A stretch of DNA of 64,000 nt, taken from contig JAEYOQ010000057.1 in NCBI GenBank assembly GCA_023411555.1, positions 202,122 through 266,121 on the forward strand, in the 5' to 3' direction. The DNA is from Bacillota bacterium (GTDB taxonomy: Bacteria > Bacillota > Clostridia > Lachnospirales > Lachnospiraceae). Each line of letters begins with the position of its first letter. The first letter of the stretch is position 1. Under the pieces are notes generated by a model. The model saw only the letters and a program-made list of their open reading frames with translations, searched no databases and had not been told where the DNA came from. The position numbers and the translations under genes are program-made. Positions 51,035-59,256 of the stretch are shown piece after piece.

Positions 51035-52429
51035 ATGAGAGTGTATCTGCTGGTTGTCTTCATTGTGTTGGGGATTGTGCCACTGACCTTATTTACGTAT
51101 ATCTTATTGAACACCTATGAGGATAAAGCAATCAGTAATCGAAGAGCAGCAATGGAGAACCAGGGGTATATGTTATCTAATATGCTCTTTTCAAGAGGAT
51201 ACCTAACAACCGGTGAAGCTCCAGAGGTGGATTCCGAAGTATCAAGGCTATCAGATATCTACAGAGGTCGTATTATTATAGTTAACAGTAGTTTAAACAT
51301 CATGAAGGATACTTATTCACTGGAGGAAGGCAAATACCTGATCTCGGAGGAGGTTATCCAATGCCTGCAAGGAGCAGGTAAGAAGTATTTTTATGATAGG
51401 GAAACTCAATATATCAAGCTAACTTATCCGGTCATCCAAACTGATAGTAAAGAAGTTATGGGTGCTATTGTTATGAATTTTTCTACCAAGGATATTCAGA
51501 GTATAAGAGATAGTATGGAGCAAAGAGTAGTATTGTTTGCCATCATACTAAGCCTATTAATTGTTTCCTTTTCTATCTATTTTACCAGAGTACTGACGAA
51601 GCCTTTGACCAGTGTAGTGAACTCTATTGATCGGATTACTGACGGATATTTGAATGAAAGTGTGACGATAAAGGGCTATAACGAGATAGTGAAGATATCG
51701 GATTCCTTTAATCATATGATTAATCAGATGCAGAAGCTGGAGAATTCCAGACAGGAATTCGTATCAAACGTATCTCATGAGTTGAAGACACCTATTACCT
51801 CTATAAAGGTACTGGCTGATTCTCTTCTTATGCAGGAGGATACGCCCATCGAATTATATCGTGAGTTTTTGGTGGATATTACCGATGAGATAGAACGTGA
51901 AAACAAGATTATCAACGACCTTTTGTCTTTGGTTAAGCTTGATAAGACGGCCGGTGATATGAATATTGCACCGATTAATATTAATGGGCTGTTGGAATTG
52001 ATTTTAAAGCGTCTAACGCCGATTGCGAAAAAGCAGAATATAGAGATGATCTATGAGACCTTTCGACCGGTTATCGCTGAAGTGGACGAGGTTAAGCTGT
52101 CCTTGGCCATCTCTAACCTAATTGAAAATGCCATAAAGTATAATGTTGCCGATGGATGGGTTAGAGTATCCCTGAATGCAGATCATAAGTACTTCTTTAT
52201 CAAGGTGTCAGATTCCGGAATAGGAATTCCGGCGGAGGCCCAGGATTTTATCTTTGAGCGTTTTTATAGAGTGGATAAAGCCAGATCGAGAGAAACTGGA
52301 GGAACAGGACTTGGTCTTGCGATTACGAAAAATGTAATACAGATGCACCGGGGTGCTATTAAGGTATACAGTAAGGAAGGGGAGGGAACGACCTTCAATG
52401 TTCGAATTCCTCTGAACTATATTGTATAA
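51035..52429 (+). CDS. HAMP-containing sensor histidine kinase
   Basis: A 464-residue kinase with spans near residues 4-26 and 166-186, an outside domain of about 135 residues, HAMP (TRVLTKPLTSVVNSIDRITD), HisKA with FVSNVSHELKTPITSIKVLA (phospho-acceptor His near 248), and HATPase boxes LIENAIKYN, VSDSGIGIP and GGTGLGLAITKN. The ATG at 51035 lies 20 bases past the regulator stop and has no ribosome binding site. The 14 codons before it are open, basic and kinase-like (FSKIKNKLRIFNS) and reach back to an ATT at 50993 preceded by GGGG, so the true start may be this rare codon or the protein may depend on translational coupling. Confidence 0.93.
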   Translation: MRVYLLVVFIVLGIVPLTLFTYILLNTYEDKAISNRRAAMENQGYMLSNMLFSRGYLTTGEAPEVDSEVSRLSDIYRGRIIIVNSSLNIMKDTYSLEEGKYLISEEVIQCLQGAGKKYFYDRETQYIKLTYPVIQTDSKEVMGAIVMNFSTKDIQSIRDSMEQRVVLFAIILSLLIVSFSIYFTRVLTKPLTSVVNSIDRITDGYLNESVTIKGYNEIVKISDSFNHMINQMQKLENSRQEFVSNVSHELKTPITSIKVLADSLLMQEDTPIELYREFLVDITDEIERENKIINDLLSLVKLDKTAGDMNIAPININGLLELILKRLTPIAKKQNIEMIYETFRPVIAEVDEVKLSLAISNLIENAIKYNVADGWVRVSLNADHKYFFIKVSDSGIGIPAEAQDFIFERFYRVDKARSRETGGTGLGLAITKNVIQMHRGAIKVYSKEGEGTTFNVRIPLNYIV

Positions 52430-52497
52430 CATAAGAATATAAGTTGTATAAAAGAAGCTGCCTATTAGTTTAATGATAAGCAGTGATGGAGGCATGT

Positions 52498-53406
52498 ATG
52501 AAGAAAGCTAGCGTATTACTTATGATGCTGCTTATAATTATTTCATTGGGAGCATGTGATAATCAGAAAAAGGTTTCTGATAAGGCATCAGAGGTTTCGA
52601 TTTATTATATCAATTCAGTAACCTCAACCTTGGTCAGCGAAACCTATCATATGATTAGTGAAAATCGTGATGAGCGGATCGAAGAGCTTCTATATATGCT
52701 TAAGCTGAATCCGGAAAATATTTTATATAAAAGTACTTTTTCTGACATTGTATCAGTAAAGGATTTTGTATCGAATGAGGATAGAAATCTGACGATTAAT
52801 TTTGAATCGAATTATAATGAACTGACTGAGATCAATGAAGTTTTATGTCGTGCAGCGATAGTAAAGACCTTAAGTCAGCTTCCTGAGGTGGAGTATATTC
52901 AGTTTACGGTAAATGGTCAGCCTTTAATGGATGCCAACGGTAAATTGGTTGGTATTATGACAAAAGAGGATTTTATCGATAATACCGGTACAGAGACGAA
53001 GGTGAAGCTATATTTTACCAATAAAGAAGGAGATGCACTAGTCGAGTATATCACTGACATAACCTATACCGGAATCGGCTCTTTGGAAGAGCTGGTACTG
53101 GAGGAGCTTATGAAAGGACCATCGCAGATAGGCATGTACCCTACCATTCCCGAAGGTACGGAGTTACTCAAGGTGGAGATGAAAGAAGGGGTATGCTATG
53201 TGGATTTTAGTAAGAAATTCATGGATAAAATATCTGGGCTAGAGGATCAGATTGCGATTTACTCTGTTGTGAATACCTTGGTAGAATTACCCTATATCAA
53301 AAAGGTTCAGTTTATGATTAATGGAGAGGTACAGTCGGTCTTTGGTGATGGACTTACCTTTGATGGGCTATTCGAACGTAACCTCTCCTTGATTGATGAG
53401 AGTTAA
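52498..53406 (+). CDS. GerM-domain lipoprotein
   Basis: A 302-residue lipoprotein: signal peptide with lipobox (SLGAC, Cys near 20), then two related GerM/spore-lipoprotein-type domains of about 130 residues. Each has strands and the pattern of VKDFVSNEDRNLTINFESNY and LKVEMKEGVCYVDFSKKFMD, and then ALCRAAIVKTLSQLPEVEYI or ISVVNTLVELPYIKKVQFMI. The second, near 160-290, is the better match (PSQIGMYPTIPEGTELLKVE). GerM domains occur in sporulation and germination proteins and in proteins next to two-component systems. GGAGG lies 5 bases before the ATG at 52498; the ATG at 52483 overlaps that site. It lies between kinase and comEC. Confidence 0.87.
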   Translation: MKKASVLLMMLLIIISLGACDNQKKVSDKASEVSIYYINSVTSTLVSETYHMISENRDERIEELLYMLKLNPENILYKSTFSDIVSVKDFVSNEDRNLTINFESNYNELTEINEVLCRAAIVKTLSQLPEVEYIQFTVNGQPLMDANGKLVGIMTKEDFIDNTGTETKVKLYFTNKEGDALVEYITDITYTGIGSLEELVLEELMKGPSQIGMYPTIPEGTELLKVEMKEGVCYVDFSKKFMDKISGLEDQIAIYSVVNTLVELPYIKKVQFMINGEVQSVFGDGLTFDGLFERNLSLIDES

Positions 53407-53420
53407 AGGAGGGATAAATA

Positions 53421-55775
53421 TTGGTCAAACACCCAATGGTTTGGGTACTGGGTGCGTATTTGCTGGGACTTGGTTTTTCCTGGCAACAACTGTCAATGTC
53501 CTTGGTCGTTATAATCGTTTCGCTTGTGTTTCTTTTTATTCTTGTATACTGGATCCATATTCATAAGAGGGATAAGGGGGACATTAAAAAGGAATGTTTC
53601 TATGTGATATTGCCAGTCTTTTTCATCCTTGGCTTCATGGCTATGGATAACCAACTTAAGCTACCAAAGCTTTATGATGCTTTTGAACAGGAAGTTCCCT
53701 GTGAGCTTATCGGTACTGTAAAAAGAATGGTAACAAAGAAGCAGGGGCAAGTCCTCTATGTTAAAAATAATAGTATCTCCTTACCTGGAGGAGCCAGTTA
53801 TCCTTGTGAAAATGTGATTGTCTATACATCTACAGATCAACACTACCGGATCGGTAATCTGATTACTGTAAAAGGTACTCTTAAAAAATTCAAAAAGGCT
53901 TCTAATCCCGGTCAATTCAACGAAGAACTCTATTATAAAATTGAAAACATCGATTTTAAGATGATGGCGGATCAGGTAGTCATCTCATGTTCGGATTATT
54001 CTAGATATCATACCTTCCTAAATAATATAAAAGAACGACTAATTAGCGTATATGCTGAGGTTCTGGAGGATAGAGAGGCAGGTACCATGGTTGCCATGCT
54101 CTTGGGAGAAAAGTATATGCTGGAGGACGAAGTGAAACAGTTGTACCAGGAAAACGGGATTTCTCATATCTTAGCTATCTCAGGTCTTCATATATCCTTG
54201 ATTGGAATGAGCGTCTTTTGGTTATTACGAAAATGTAGACTTTCGATTAATATAGCCACGGCAATAGCAATCTTTTTCATCTATAGCTATGGGGAATTAA
54301 CGAATTTTAGCGTATCAACCAATCGAGCGGTGGTAATGCTAGCTGTTCAGCTTTGTGCCACAATCTTTGGAAAGACCTATGATATGCTGTCTTCCACTGC
54401 CTTAAGTGCATTGATCATCCTGCTACAAAATCCTCTGCAGCTTATGAGTGCCGGTTTTTCGTTATCCTTTCTAGCAGTCCTCGGTATTGGGATTCTACTA
54501 CCTGCGCTTAAGCAGATGTTCCCTGATAAAAATGCCATAAAAGACAGTCTACTCGTCAGCGTCAGTGCAATGTTAGCTACCACTCCATTTGTTCTGTATT
54601 ATTTCTTTCAATTTCCCCTCTATAGTATTCTTACCAATTTGATTATTCTCCCCTTTATTTCAGTACTTACTTTGTCCTCGCTTCTTGCAGGTTTAATCGG
54701 TATGGTTTCCATTAAGTTAGGGGTATTTACCATCGGAGGTACCAATTACATATTAAAGCTCTATGATCTGGTCTGTCAGGGAATCACTTATTTACCCTGT
54801 CATATTATTAATGTAGGCAGACCTGAGATAGGCTGTATTTTCCTTTCCTTTGCACTCATTCTTATATTTGTCTTCTTAAGTAGAAAATATCCTAAAAAAA
54901 TTCTACTTCTGCTGTTAGTCCTATCCCAGCTTATTCTGTTTTTGCCTATGCCGGACAGGACCTTGCGTATTACCGTATTGGATGTAGGCCAGGGCGATGG
55001 AATCTATATGGAAAGTAGTGAGGGTACAAGCATCCTGATTGATGGGGGAAGTACAGATGTGAGTCGGGTAGGGAACTATCGAATTCTCCCCTTTCTAAAA
55101 TCGCAGGGGCTTCGTAAGCTGGATTATGCGATCATTACCCATATGGATCAAGACCATATTAATGGATTGGTGGAGTTGATTAGTGGAGAGCTTTTCCCTG
55201 TTCAATGTCTGGTTTTGCCTCAGTTAAGGGATAAGGATGAGGACTATCTTAACCTAGTGGCCCTGGCAGGAGAGAAGGGAATAGAGGTCCGCTATATAAA
55301 GGCGGGCGATTATATTATGGAAGGAGATCTGGAAATCTATTGCCTTCATCCTTCTTCTGAGGATAGCATGACATCCAATGGAGGATCCACAGTATTAAGT
55401 GTAACCTATGGTGAATTTGATATGCTGCTTACCGGTGATCTGGAAGGAGAAGGAGAGAAGCTGCTGATGCAAAGGCTGAGGGATGATGTTTATAGCAAGG
55501 CTTGGGGTATTACTCCTGCCATGGATTATGATGTACTGAAGGTAGCGCATCATGGATCGAAGTATTCTAGTTGTTTGGAATTCCTTGAACTGGTATCACC
55601 AGCGGTTGCTGTGATAAGTGCTGGGAAGAATAATTATTATGGTCACCCACATAAAGAGCTACTGGGGAGATTAGCACACATTGGTAGTGAAAGGAAGATT
55701 ACTTTTGAGACAGGTGCAATTAGAATCAGGACGGATGGGAAGCGGATGGAGGTAGATGGCTTTCTAAAGGAATAA
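53421..55775 (+). CDS. comEC: ComEC/Rec2 DNA channel protein
   Basis: A 784-residue membrane protein of natural transformation that moves one DNA strand into the cytoplasm. Two N-terminal spans and an OB-like DUF4131 region (about 60-180) come first. The Competence channel domain follows (about 200-500, with GISHILAISGLHISLIGMSV near 249). The C-terminal metallo-beta-lactamase part (about 515-780) has LDVGQGDGIYMESSEGTS, THMDQDHINGLVELI and LKVAHHGSKYSSC, which hold the metal ligands. The start is a TTG with AAAGGAGGG 8 bases upstream. The length agrees with full-length ComEC, so it looks intact. It ends the comEA-to-comEC run with no obvious terminator. Confidence 0.95.
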   Translation: MVKHPMVWVLGAYLLGLGFSWQQLSMSLVVIIVSLVFLFILVYWIHIHKRDKGDIKKECFYVILPVFFILGFMAMDNQLKLPKLYDAFEQEVPCELIGTVKRMVTKKQGQVLYVKNNSISLPGGASYPCENVIVYTSTDQHYRIGNLITVKGTLKKFKKASNPGQFNEELYYKIENIDFKMMADQVVISCSDYSRYHTFLNNIKERLISVYAEVLEDREAGTMVAMLLGEKYMLEDEVKQLYQENGISHILAISGLHISLIGMSVFWLLRKCRLSINIATAIAIFFIYSYGELTNFSVSTNRAVVMLAVQLCATIFGKTYDMLSSTALSALIILLQNPLQLMSAGFSLSFLAVLGIGILLPALKQMFPDKNAIKDSLLVSVSAMLATTPFVLYYFFQFPLYSILTNLIILPFISVLTLSSLLAGLIGMVSIKLGVFTIGGTNYILKLYDLVCQGITYLPCHIINVGRPEIGCIFLSFALILIFVFLSRKYPKKILLLLLVLSQLILFLPMPDRTLRITVLDVGQGDGIYMESSEGTSILIDGGSTDVSRVGNYRILPFLKSQGLRKLDYAIITHMDQDHINGLVELISGELFPVQCLVLPQLRDKDEDYLNLVALAGEKGIEVRYIKAGDYIMEGDLEIYCLHPSSEDSMTSNGGSTVLSVTYGEFDMLLTGDLEGEGEKLLMQRLRDDVYSKAWGITPAMDYDVLKVAHHGSKYSSCLEFLELVSPAVAVISAGKNNYYGHPHKELLGRLAHIGSERKITFETGAIRIRTDGKRMEVDGFLKE

Positions 55776-56150
55776 GACCAACAAATATTGCAGGATGATC
55801 AGCTATTGATAATTAGGTCAATTGTGTTGGAGTGTATATAATCTATCATTAGCAGGTGATTATTGTTCACAGCTGGTTAGAGATGACGATAGGTTATCAG
55901 TAAAGGTTCGCGATATTCTGGATCCTACTGATGAATATGGCTGTGAAATAGTAACAGGCTCTTCTATGTAAAATTCAGTAAAATACATTTTGTGACAAGT
56001 TTGTTGCTTTTTATGCTGTAATGAATTATAATCAAGACGAGATTGGAAGTATATGGAATTTGCTTCATAGCAAAGCGGTCTTAAGGTTATTCTGTATTAC
56101 AATATTTATTTACAACATTCTGAAAAACAATAATTTGGAGGAGGATTTTT
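55776..56150. other. Intergenic region with a possible gene remnant
   Basis: 375 bases without a clear gene. One plus-strand frame ending at the TAA at 55970-55972 reads protein-like residues for about 49 codons (ending DPTDEYGCEIVTGSSM) but has only a TTG as start and no ribosome binding site; it may be a decayed fragment. The second half is AT-rich and should hold the promoter of the phosphoesterase. Confidence 0.35.
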
Positions 56151-57443
56151 ATGAAAAAATTATTAATACTCGCGTTGATCGTGAGCATGATGATGACAAC
56201 AAATGTTTCTGCTGCAACGACAAACGCTACTTCAAAGCCGCTTTGGAAGGAAGGAAATACAGCAAATAAAATCGTAGTTATCAGTGACCTTCATCTGGGG
56301 ATTGATGACAAGATTTCTGAAACGGTAGCAAACCGTGAGTATCTTATCAACTTCTTAAAGAGCTTGCAGGTAACCAAGGATGTAAGAGAACTTGTAATCA
56401 GCGGGGATTTCCTTGACGATTGGTTTTTACCATTAAGCTATCCCGCTTACAGCGATACACAAGGGTTTTACACAAAAGTAATCGCAAATAACCAGGCGGT
56501 ATTTGATGAACTAAATAAAATTATGAACAAAGGGATAGAAGTAGTATATGTCCCTGGAAACCATGATATGTTACTGGAAGCGGAAACCTTAATTAAGGCT
56601 TTACCAAAGGTTACTTTTGTTGGAGCTAACGGACTTGGCACATATATAACAGGGGTTCGTAATGAAATAGCCATAGAGCATGGTAACCGTTATGATATTT
56701 TTTCAGCACCGGACACTGTTGATAACAAAGATATAACAAATAAGAATCGTATTTTACCTCCGGGATATTTTTATGCACGTCTTGCAGCTAGTTGGGTGCT
56801 ACAAGGGAAACCTCCGATTAAAAAGGATATTCCGGAAATCACTACTATCCCAAGAAGAACGGATACGGACCAGTATGGTGCATATATGAACTATTTGATC
56901 TGGAATAGCACAGTAAATAGATTTACTAACATTGAGCGTTTTGATGACAAGGTTTATGATCTTAAAATTGCAGGATTTAATGGAAAATATTCCGTTAAGG
57001 ACATTTATCCGGTATTGCAAGCAGATGGCAAAATTTCCGCTCCTATACTTTTTAAAGATTTCCAGAAATCATGGGATGAAAGACAAACCATTAATGGAGT
57101 CAGTGTAAAAAGTTCGTTTATTGATGCAGCCATCGGCGCTTCCACAGGAGATAGTACGAATTACTTTCCGAAACAGCTGGAACTGCAATATGTCGGCAAA
57201 GATATTGATATAGTTGTTTTTGGACATACACATTATCCATTAATCAAAAAGTTTGATAGCGGAATCACTACGGTTAATGAAGGGACATGGATTGATCATA
57301 ATACCAGCTATCCTGGCGGGTTATCAAGAATCTTCGCTGTCATTACTACCGGTAAAAAAACAACAGCTGAAGTGTATTCTTACGAAACAGATGGAAAAAT
57401 AAAAAATGTAACAGAGGCAGTAACTGTTAAAACATCAAACTGA
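56151..57443 (+). CDS. Secreted calcineurin-like metallophosphoesterase
   Basis: A 430-residue exported metallophosphoesterase. A signal peptide (to about residue 22, cleavage after VSA) is followed by the five conserved blocks: VVISDLHLGIDDK near 46, LVISGDFLDDWF near 84, VVYVPGNHDMLLE near 126, AIEHGNRYDIF near 175 and VVFGHTHYPLIKK near 363. These bind the two metals. The arrangement D-x-H...GD-x-x-D-x-x...GNHD...GHTH is like LpxH and related enzymes, though LpxH is cytoplasmic and this is exported. It has a large insert near 190-330. Substrate unknown. GGAGGAG lies 8 bases before the ATG. A terminator follows at 57579-57621. Confidence 0.9.
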   Translation: MKKLLILALIVSMMMTTNVSAATTNATSKPLWKEGNTANKIVVISDLHLGIDDKISETVANREYLINFLKSLQVTKDVRELVISGDFLDDWFLPLSYPAYSDTQGFYTKVIANNQAVFDELNKIMNKGIEVVYVPGNHDMLLEAETLIKALPKVTFVGANGLGTYITGVRNEIAIEHGNRYDIFSAPDTVDNKDITNKNRILPPGYFYARLAASWVLQGKPPIKKDIPEITTIPRRTDTDQYGAYMNYLIWNSTVNRFTNIERFDDKVYDLKIAGFNGKYSVKDIYPVLQADGKISAPILFKDFQKSWDERQTINGVSVKSSFIDAAIGASTGDSTNYFPKQLELQYVGKDIDIVVFGHTHYPLIKKFDSGITTVNEGTWIDHNTSYPGGLSRIFAVITTGKKTTAEVYSYETDGKIKNVTEAVTVKTSN

Positions 57444-57578
57444 GGTAAATCAACTTAGTCCTCTTGGGCCACATGCCATAGCAATAAAATCTCCGTTAAC
57501 TTGACTGTGAGGGATATGTGCTGCTCTTTCTTTCAGTAACACATATTACAATAGCCTCATTAATCATAATTAAAGAAT

Positions 57579-57621
57579 GCACACAGTAGGGTTATTGTTA
57601 ACCGTATTGTGTGCATTTTTT
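57579..57621 (+). terminator. Terminator after the phosphoesterase gene
   Basis: GCACACA with its complement TGTGTGC and an inner GGTTA/TAACC stem, followed by ATTTTTT. It lies 135 bases past the stop. Confidence 0.85.
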
Positions 57622-57697
57622 GAGGGATTTTATAATGTGATAAATGATTGTTCTGAAGCTTCTAATAAAAAAATTCTTTGAAGTCTTATAGAACAGA

Positions 57698-57753
57698 TTG
57701 ACTTATCTCAAAAATGAGACTATAATATGAATATATTAGTCTCAAAAATGAGA
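57698..57753 (+). promoter_or_regulatory. Promoter with paired TCTCA-TGAGA operators before the CPBP gene
   Basis: TTGACT (57698-57703), 17-base spacer and TATAAT (57721-57726) form a strong promoter. The palindrome TCTCAAAAATGAGA occurs inside the spacer (57706-57719) and again, identical, just downstream of the start point (57740-57753), 34 bases apart. A repressor bound there would block polymerase. The winged-helix gene two positions downstream is the obvious candidate. Confidence 0.75.
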
Positions 57754-57774
57754 CAAGTGATGGAGGTTTATACT

Positions 57775-58542
57775 ATGAAGAAGAAAGTATTCAAAGAATT
57801 GTTACCGATGTTGTTATTTGTAATACCCATAGCGATTATAGGGGGGTATTTTACTGGAAGATATACCTTAGAGCATACAACCGGTGATTTTTTGAAACTA
57901 ATCATGGAACAGATTCCAAATCAGAATGCTTTTTATGTCATAACTGCGTTACAAAGTCTCCTGTATGCTGTGATTGCAACCGTTATTGGTTACTTTATGG
58001 CAAATCGAATTGGTCTGGTAAAACCATTCAAATTAGAGAAAAGAAATCTGATAAAAACAGTACCGATTATTGTTGTATTAGGAATTGCTTTTACATGTGA
58101 TTATTTTGTATTTGGAAATATTATTCCGGAGGTGGCAGCGGATTATCAGAAAGGGATCAGCATTTCTTATTTCTTAAGCGCCCTTACATATGGTGGAGTG
58201 ATTGAGGAAATTCTTCTACGATGGTTTTTCATGACATTGATTGCGTGGGTGTTGGTTATGATTTTCGCAAAAAGAGCAGAAAAGGAAAACATTCCGGTTT
58301 GGATTTATGTGATTGCAAATGTGATAGCAGCTTTGGTATTTGCAGCGGGTCATTTACCGGCAACACAGCTTTTTTTTGGAAGAATTACGCCGCTTATTTT
58401 GTTTCGATGCTTTTTGCTTAACGGAGCATTTGCCATTATGTTTGGAAGATTTTATCGCAAGTACGGAATCCATTATGCAATGCTGGGGCACTTTGGACTT
58501 CACTTAATCAGTAAAAGTATTCTGATGCTTGTGATAAGATAG
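57775..58542 (+). CDS. CPBP-family intramembrane metalloprotease (Abi/CAAX-like)
   Basis: A 255-residue membrane protein with about seven spans of the CPBP (Abi, CAAX protease-like) family. Catalytic motifs: GVIEEILLRWFFM with Glu144, Glu145 and Arg149, AAGHLPA with His193, and GHFGLHLISK with His239 and His243. Family members cleave membrane-linked substrates; bacterial relatives serve in bacteriocin self-immunity or peptide maturation, and here no substrate gene is adjacent. GGAGG lies 8 bases before the ATG at 57775; the frame opens earlier at 57727, within the operator region. A winged-helix gene follows 54 bases downstream. The unit has a promoter with paired operators. Confidence 0.9.
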   Translation: MKKKVFKELLPMLLFVIPIAIIGGYFTGRYTLEHTTGDFLKLIMEQIPNQNAFYVITALQSLLYAVIATVIGYFMANRIGLVKPFKLEKRNLIKTVPIIVVLGIAFTCDYFVFGNIIPEVAADYQKGISISYFLSALTYGGVIEEILLRWFFMTLIAWVLVMIFAKRAEKENIPVWIYVIANVIAALVFAAGHLPATQLFFGRITPLILFRCFLLNGAFAIMFGRFYRKYGIHYAMLGHFGLHLISKSILMLVIR

Positions 58543-58596
58543 TTTCGAGAATTCTATTTGTAAAGTATAAAACGTTCGAAAGATGCAGGTGATAAT

Positions 58597-59106
58597 ATGA
58601 AAGATAGATATATAGAAGCATGTATGAATCCAATCAGGCAAAGAATACTGCAGGTGATTATTGAGAGGCAGGAAGCATCCTCTTCTATGATTTTGGAAGC
58701 GCTCTCAGATATTCCACGTGCCAGTATGTATCGTCATATTAAAGTGCTTTTAGATGCAGAGGTAATTGAGGTATCCAAGGAGGTTCCAAAGAGAGGATCT
58801 ACTGAAAAATTTTATATAATATCCAGCTCATCATATAGCAATGAGACGAATGAGTCAGTTAATAAAATGATTCAAATTGCGTTGCTTAACATCTCGTCTG
58901 ATTTTTCAAAATATTTGGAGAATCAGGAGAATGATCCGGTAAAAGATATGCTGACTGTGGGCTCGGCGGTAATATTGGCGACTGATGAAGAATATGCGGA
59001 GTTTATTTCAGAATACGGAAATTTACTTCAAAAATATATAAATAATAGACCTGACACAGGCAGAAGGACACGAAAAGTAACTTTTATTTCATCGCCGGTT
59101 GAATAA
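58597..59106 (+). CDS. ArsR-like winged-helix transcription regulator
   Basis: A 169-residue protein with an N-terminal winged helix-turn-helix (residues 8-80: ACMNPIRQRILQVIIERQEA, PRASMYRHIKVLLDAEVIEV, wing KRGSTEKFYIIS) of the ArsR/HTH_20 type. A helical C-terminal region of about 85 residues has no metal-binding Cys motif. It lies downstream of the CPBP gene in what looks like one operon and probably binds the paired TCTCA-TGAGA palindromes in front of it, giving autoregulation (inference). AGGTG lies about 6 bases before the ATG. The signal it senses is unknown; the C-terminal part may bind a ligand or partner protein. Confidence 0.85.
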   Translation: MKDRYIEACMNPIRQRILQVIIERQEASSSMILEALSDIPRASMYRHIKVLLDAEVIEVSKEVPKRGSTEKFYIISSSSYSNETNESVNKMIQIALLNISSDFSKYLENQENDPVKDMLTVGSAVILATDEEYAEFISEYGNLLQKYINNRPDTGRRTRKVTFISSPVE

Positions 59107-59166
59107 ATACTGCTATTAGGTGAATTTAGTCAATCACGTCCCCTTTTTTTTATTGGAATTATCTGG

Positions 59167-59195
59167 TTGTAATTTGGCTTGTGTATATATATAAT
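59167..59195 (+). promoter_or_regulatory. Promoter of the large secreted repeat protein
   Basis: TTGTAA (59167-59172), 17-base spacer, TATAAT (59190-59195), about 60 bases before the start codon. Confidence 0.6.
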
Positions 59196-59256
59196 AAATA
59201 ATTAATAGCTTTATTACATAACAGATAGTGAATATAGTGAAAGGGAGAATGGTACC

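Noticed and set aside
50353..51114. 253-codon minus-strand open frame
   Set aside because: It is the antisense shadow of the response regulator and kinase start, which have clear domains on the plus strand, and it has no ribosome binding site.
56021..56269. 82-codon plus-strand open frame before the phosphoesterase
   Set aside because: It overlaps the signal-peptide coding region of a well-supported gene in another frame and has no ribosome binding site.
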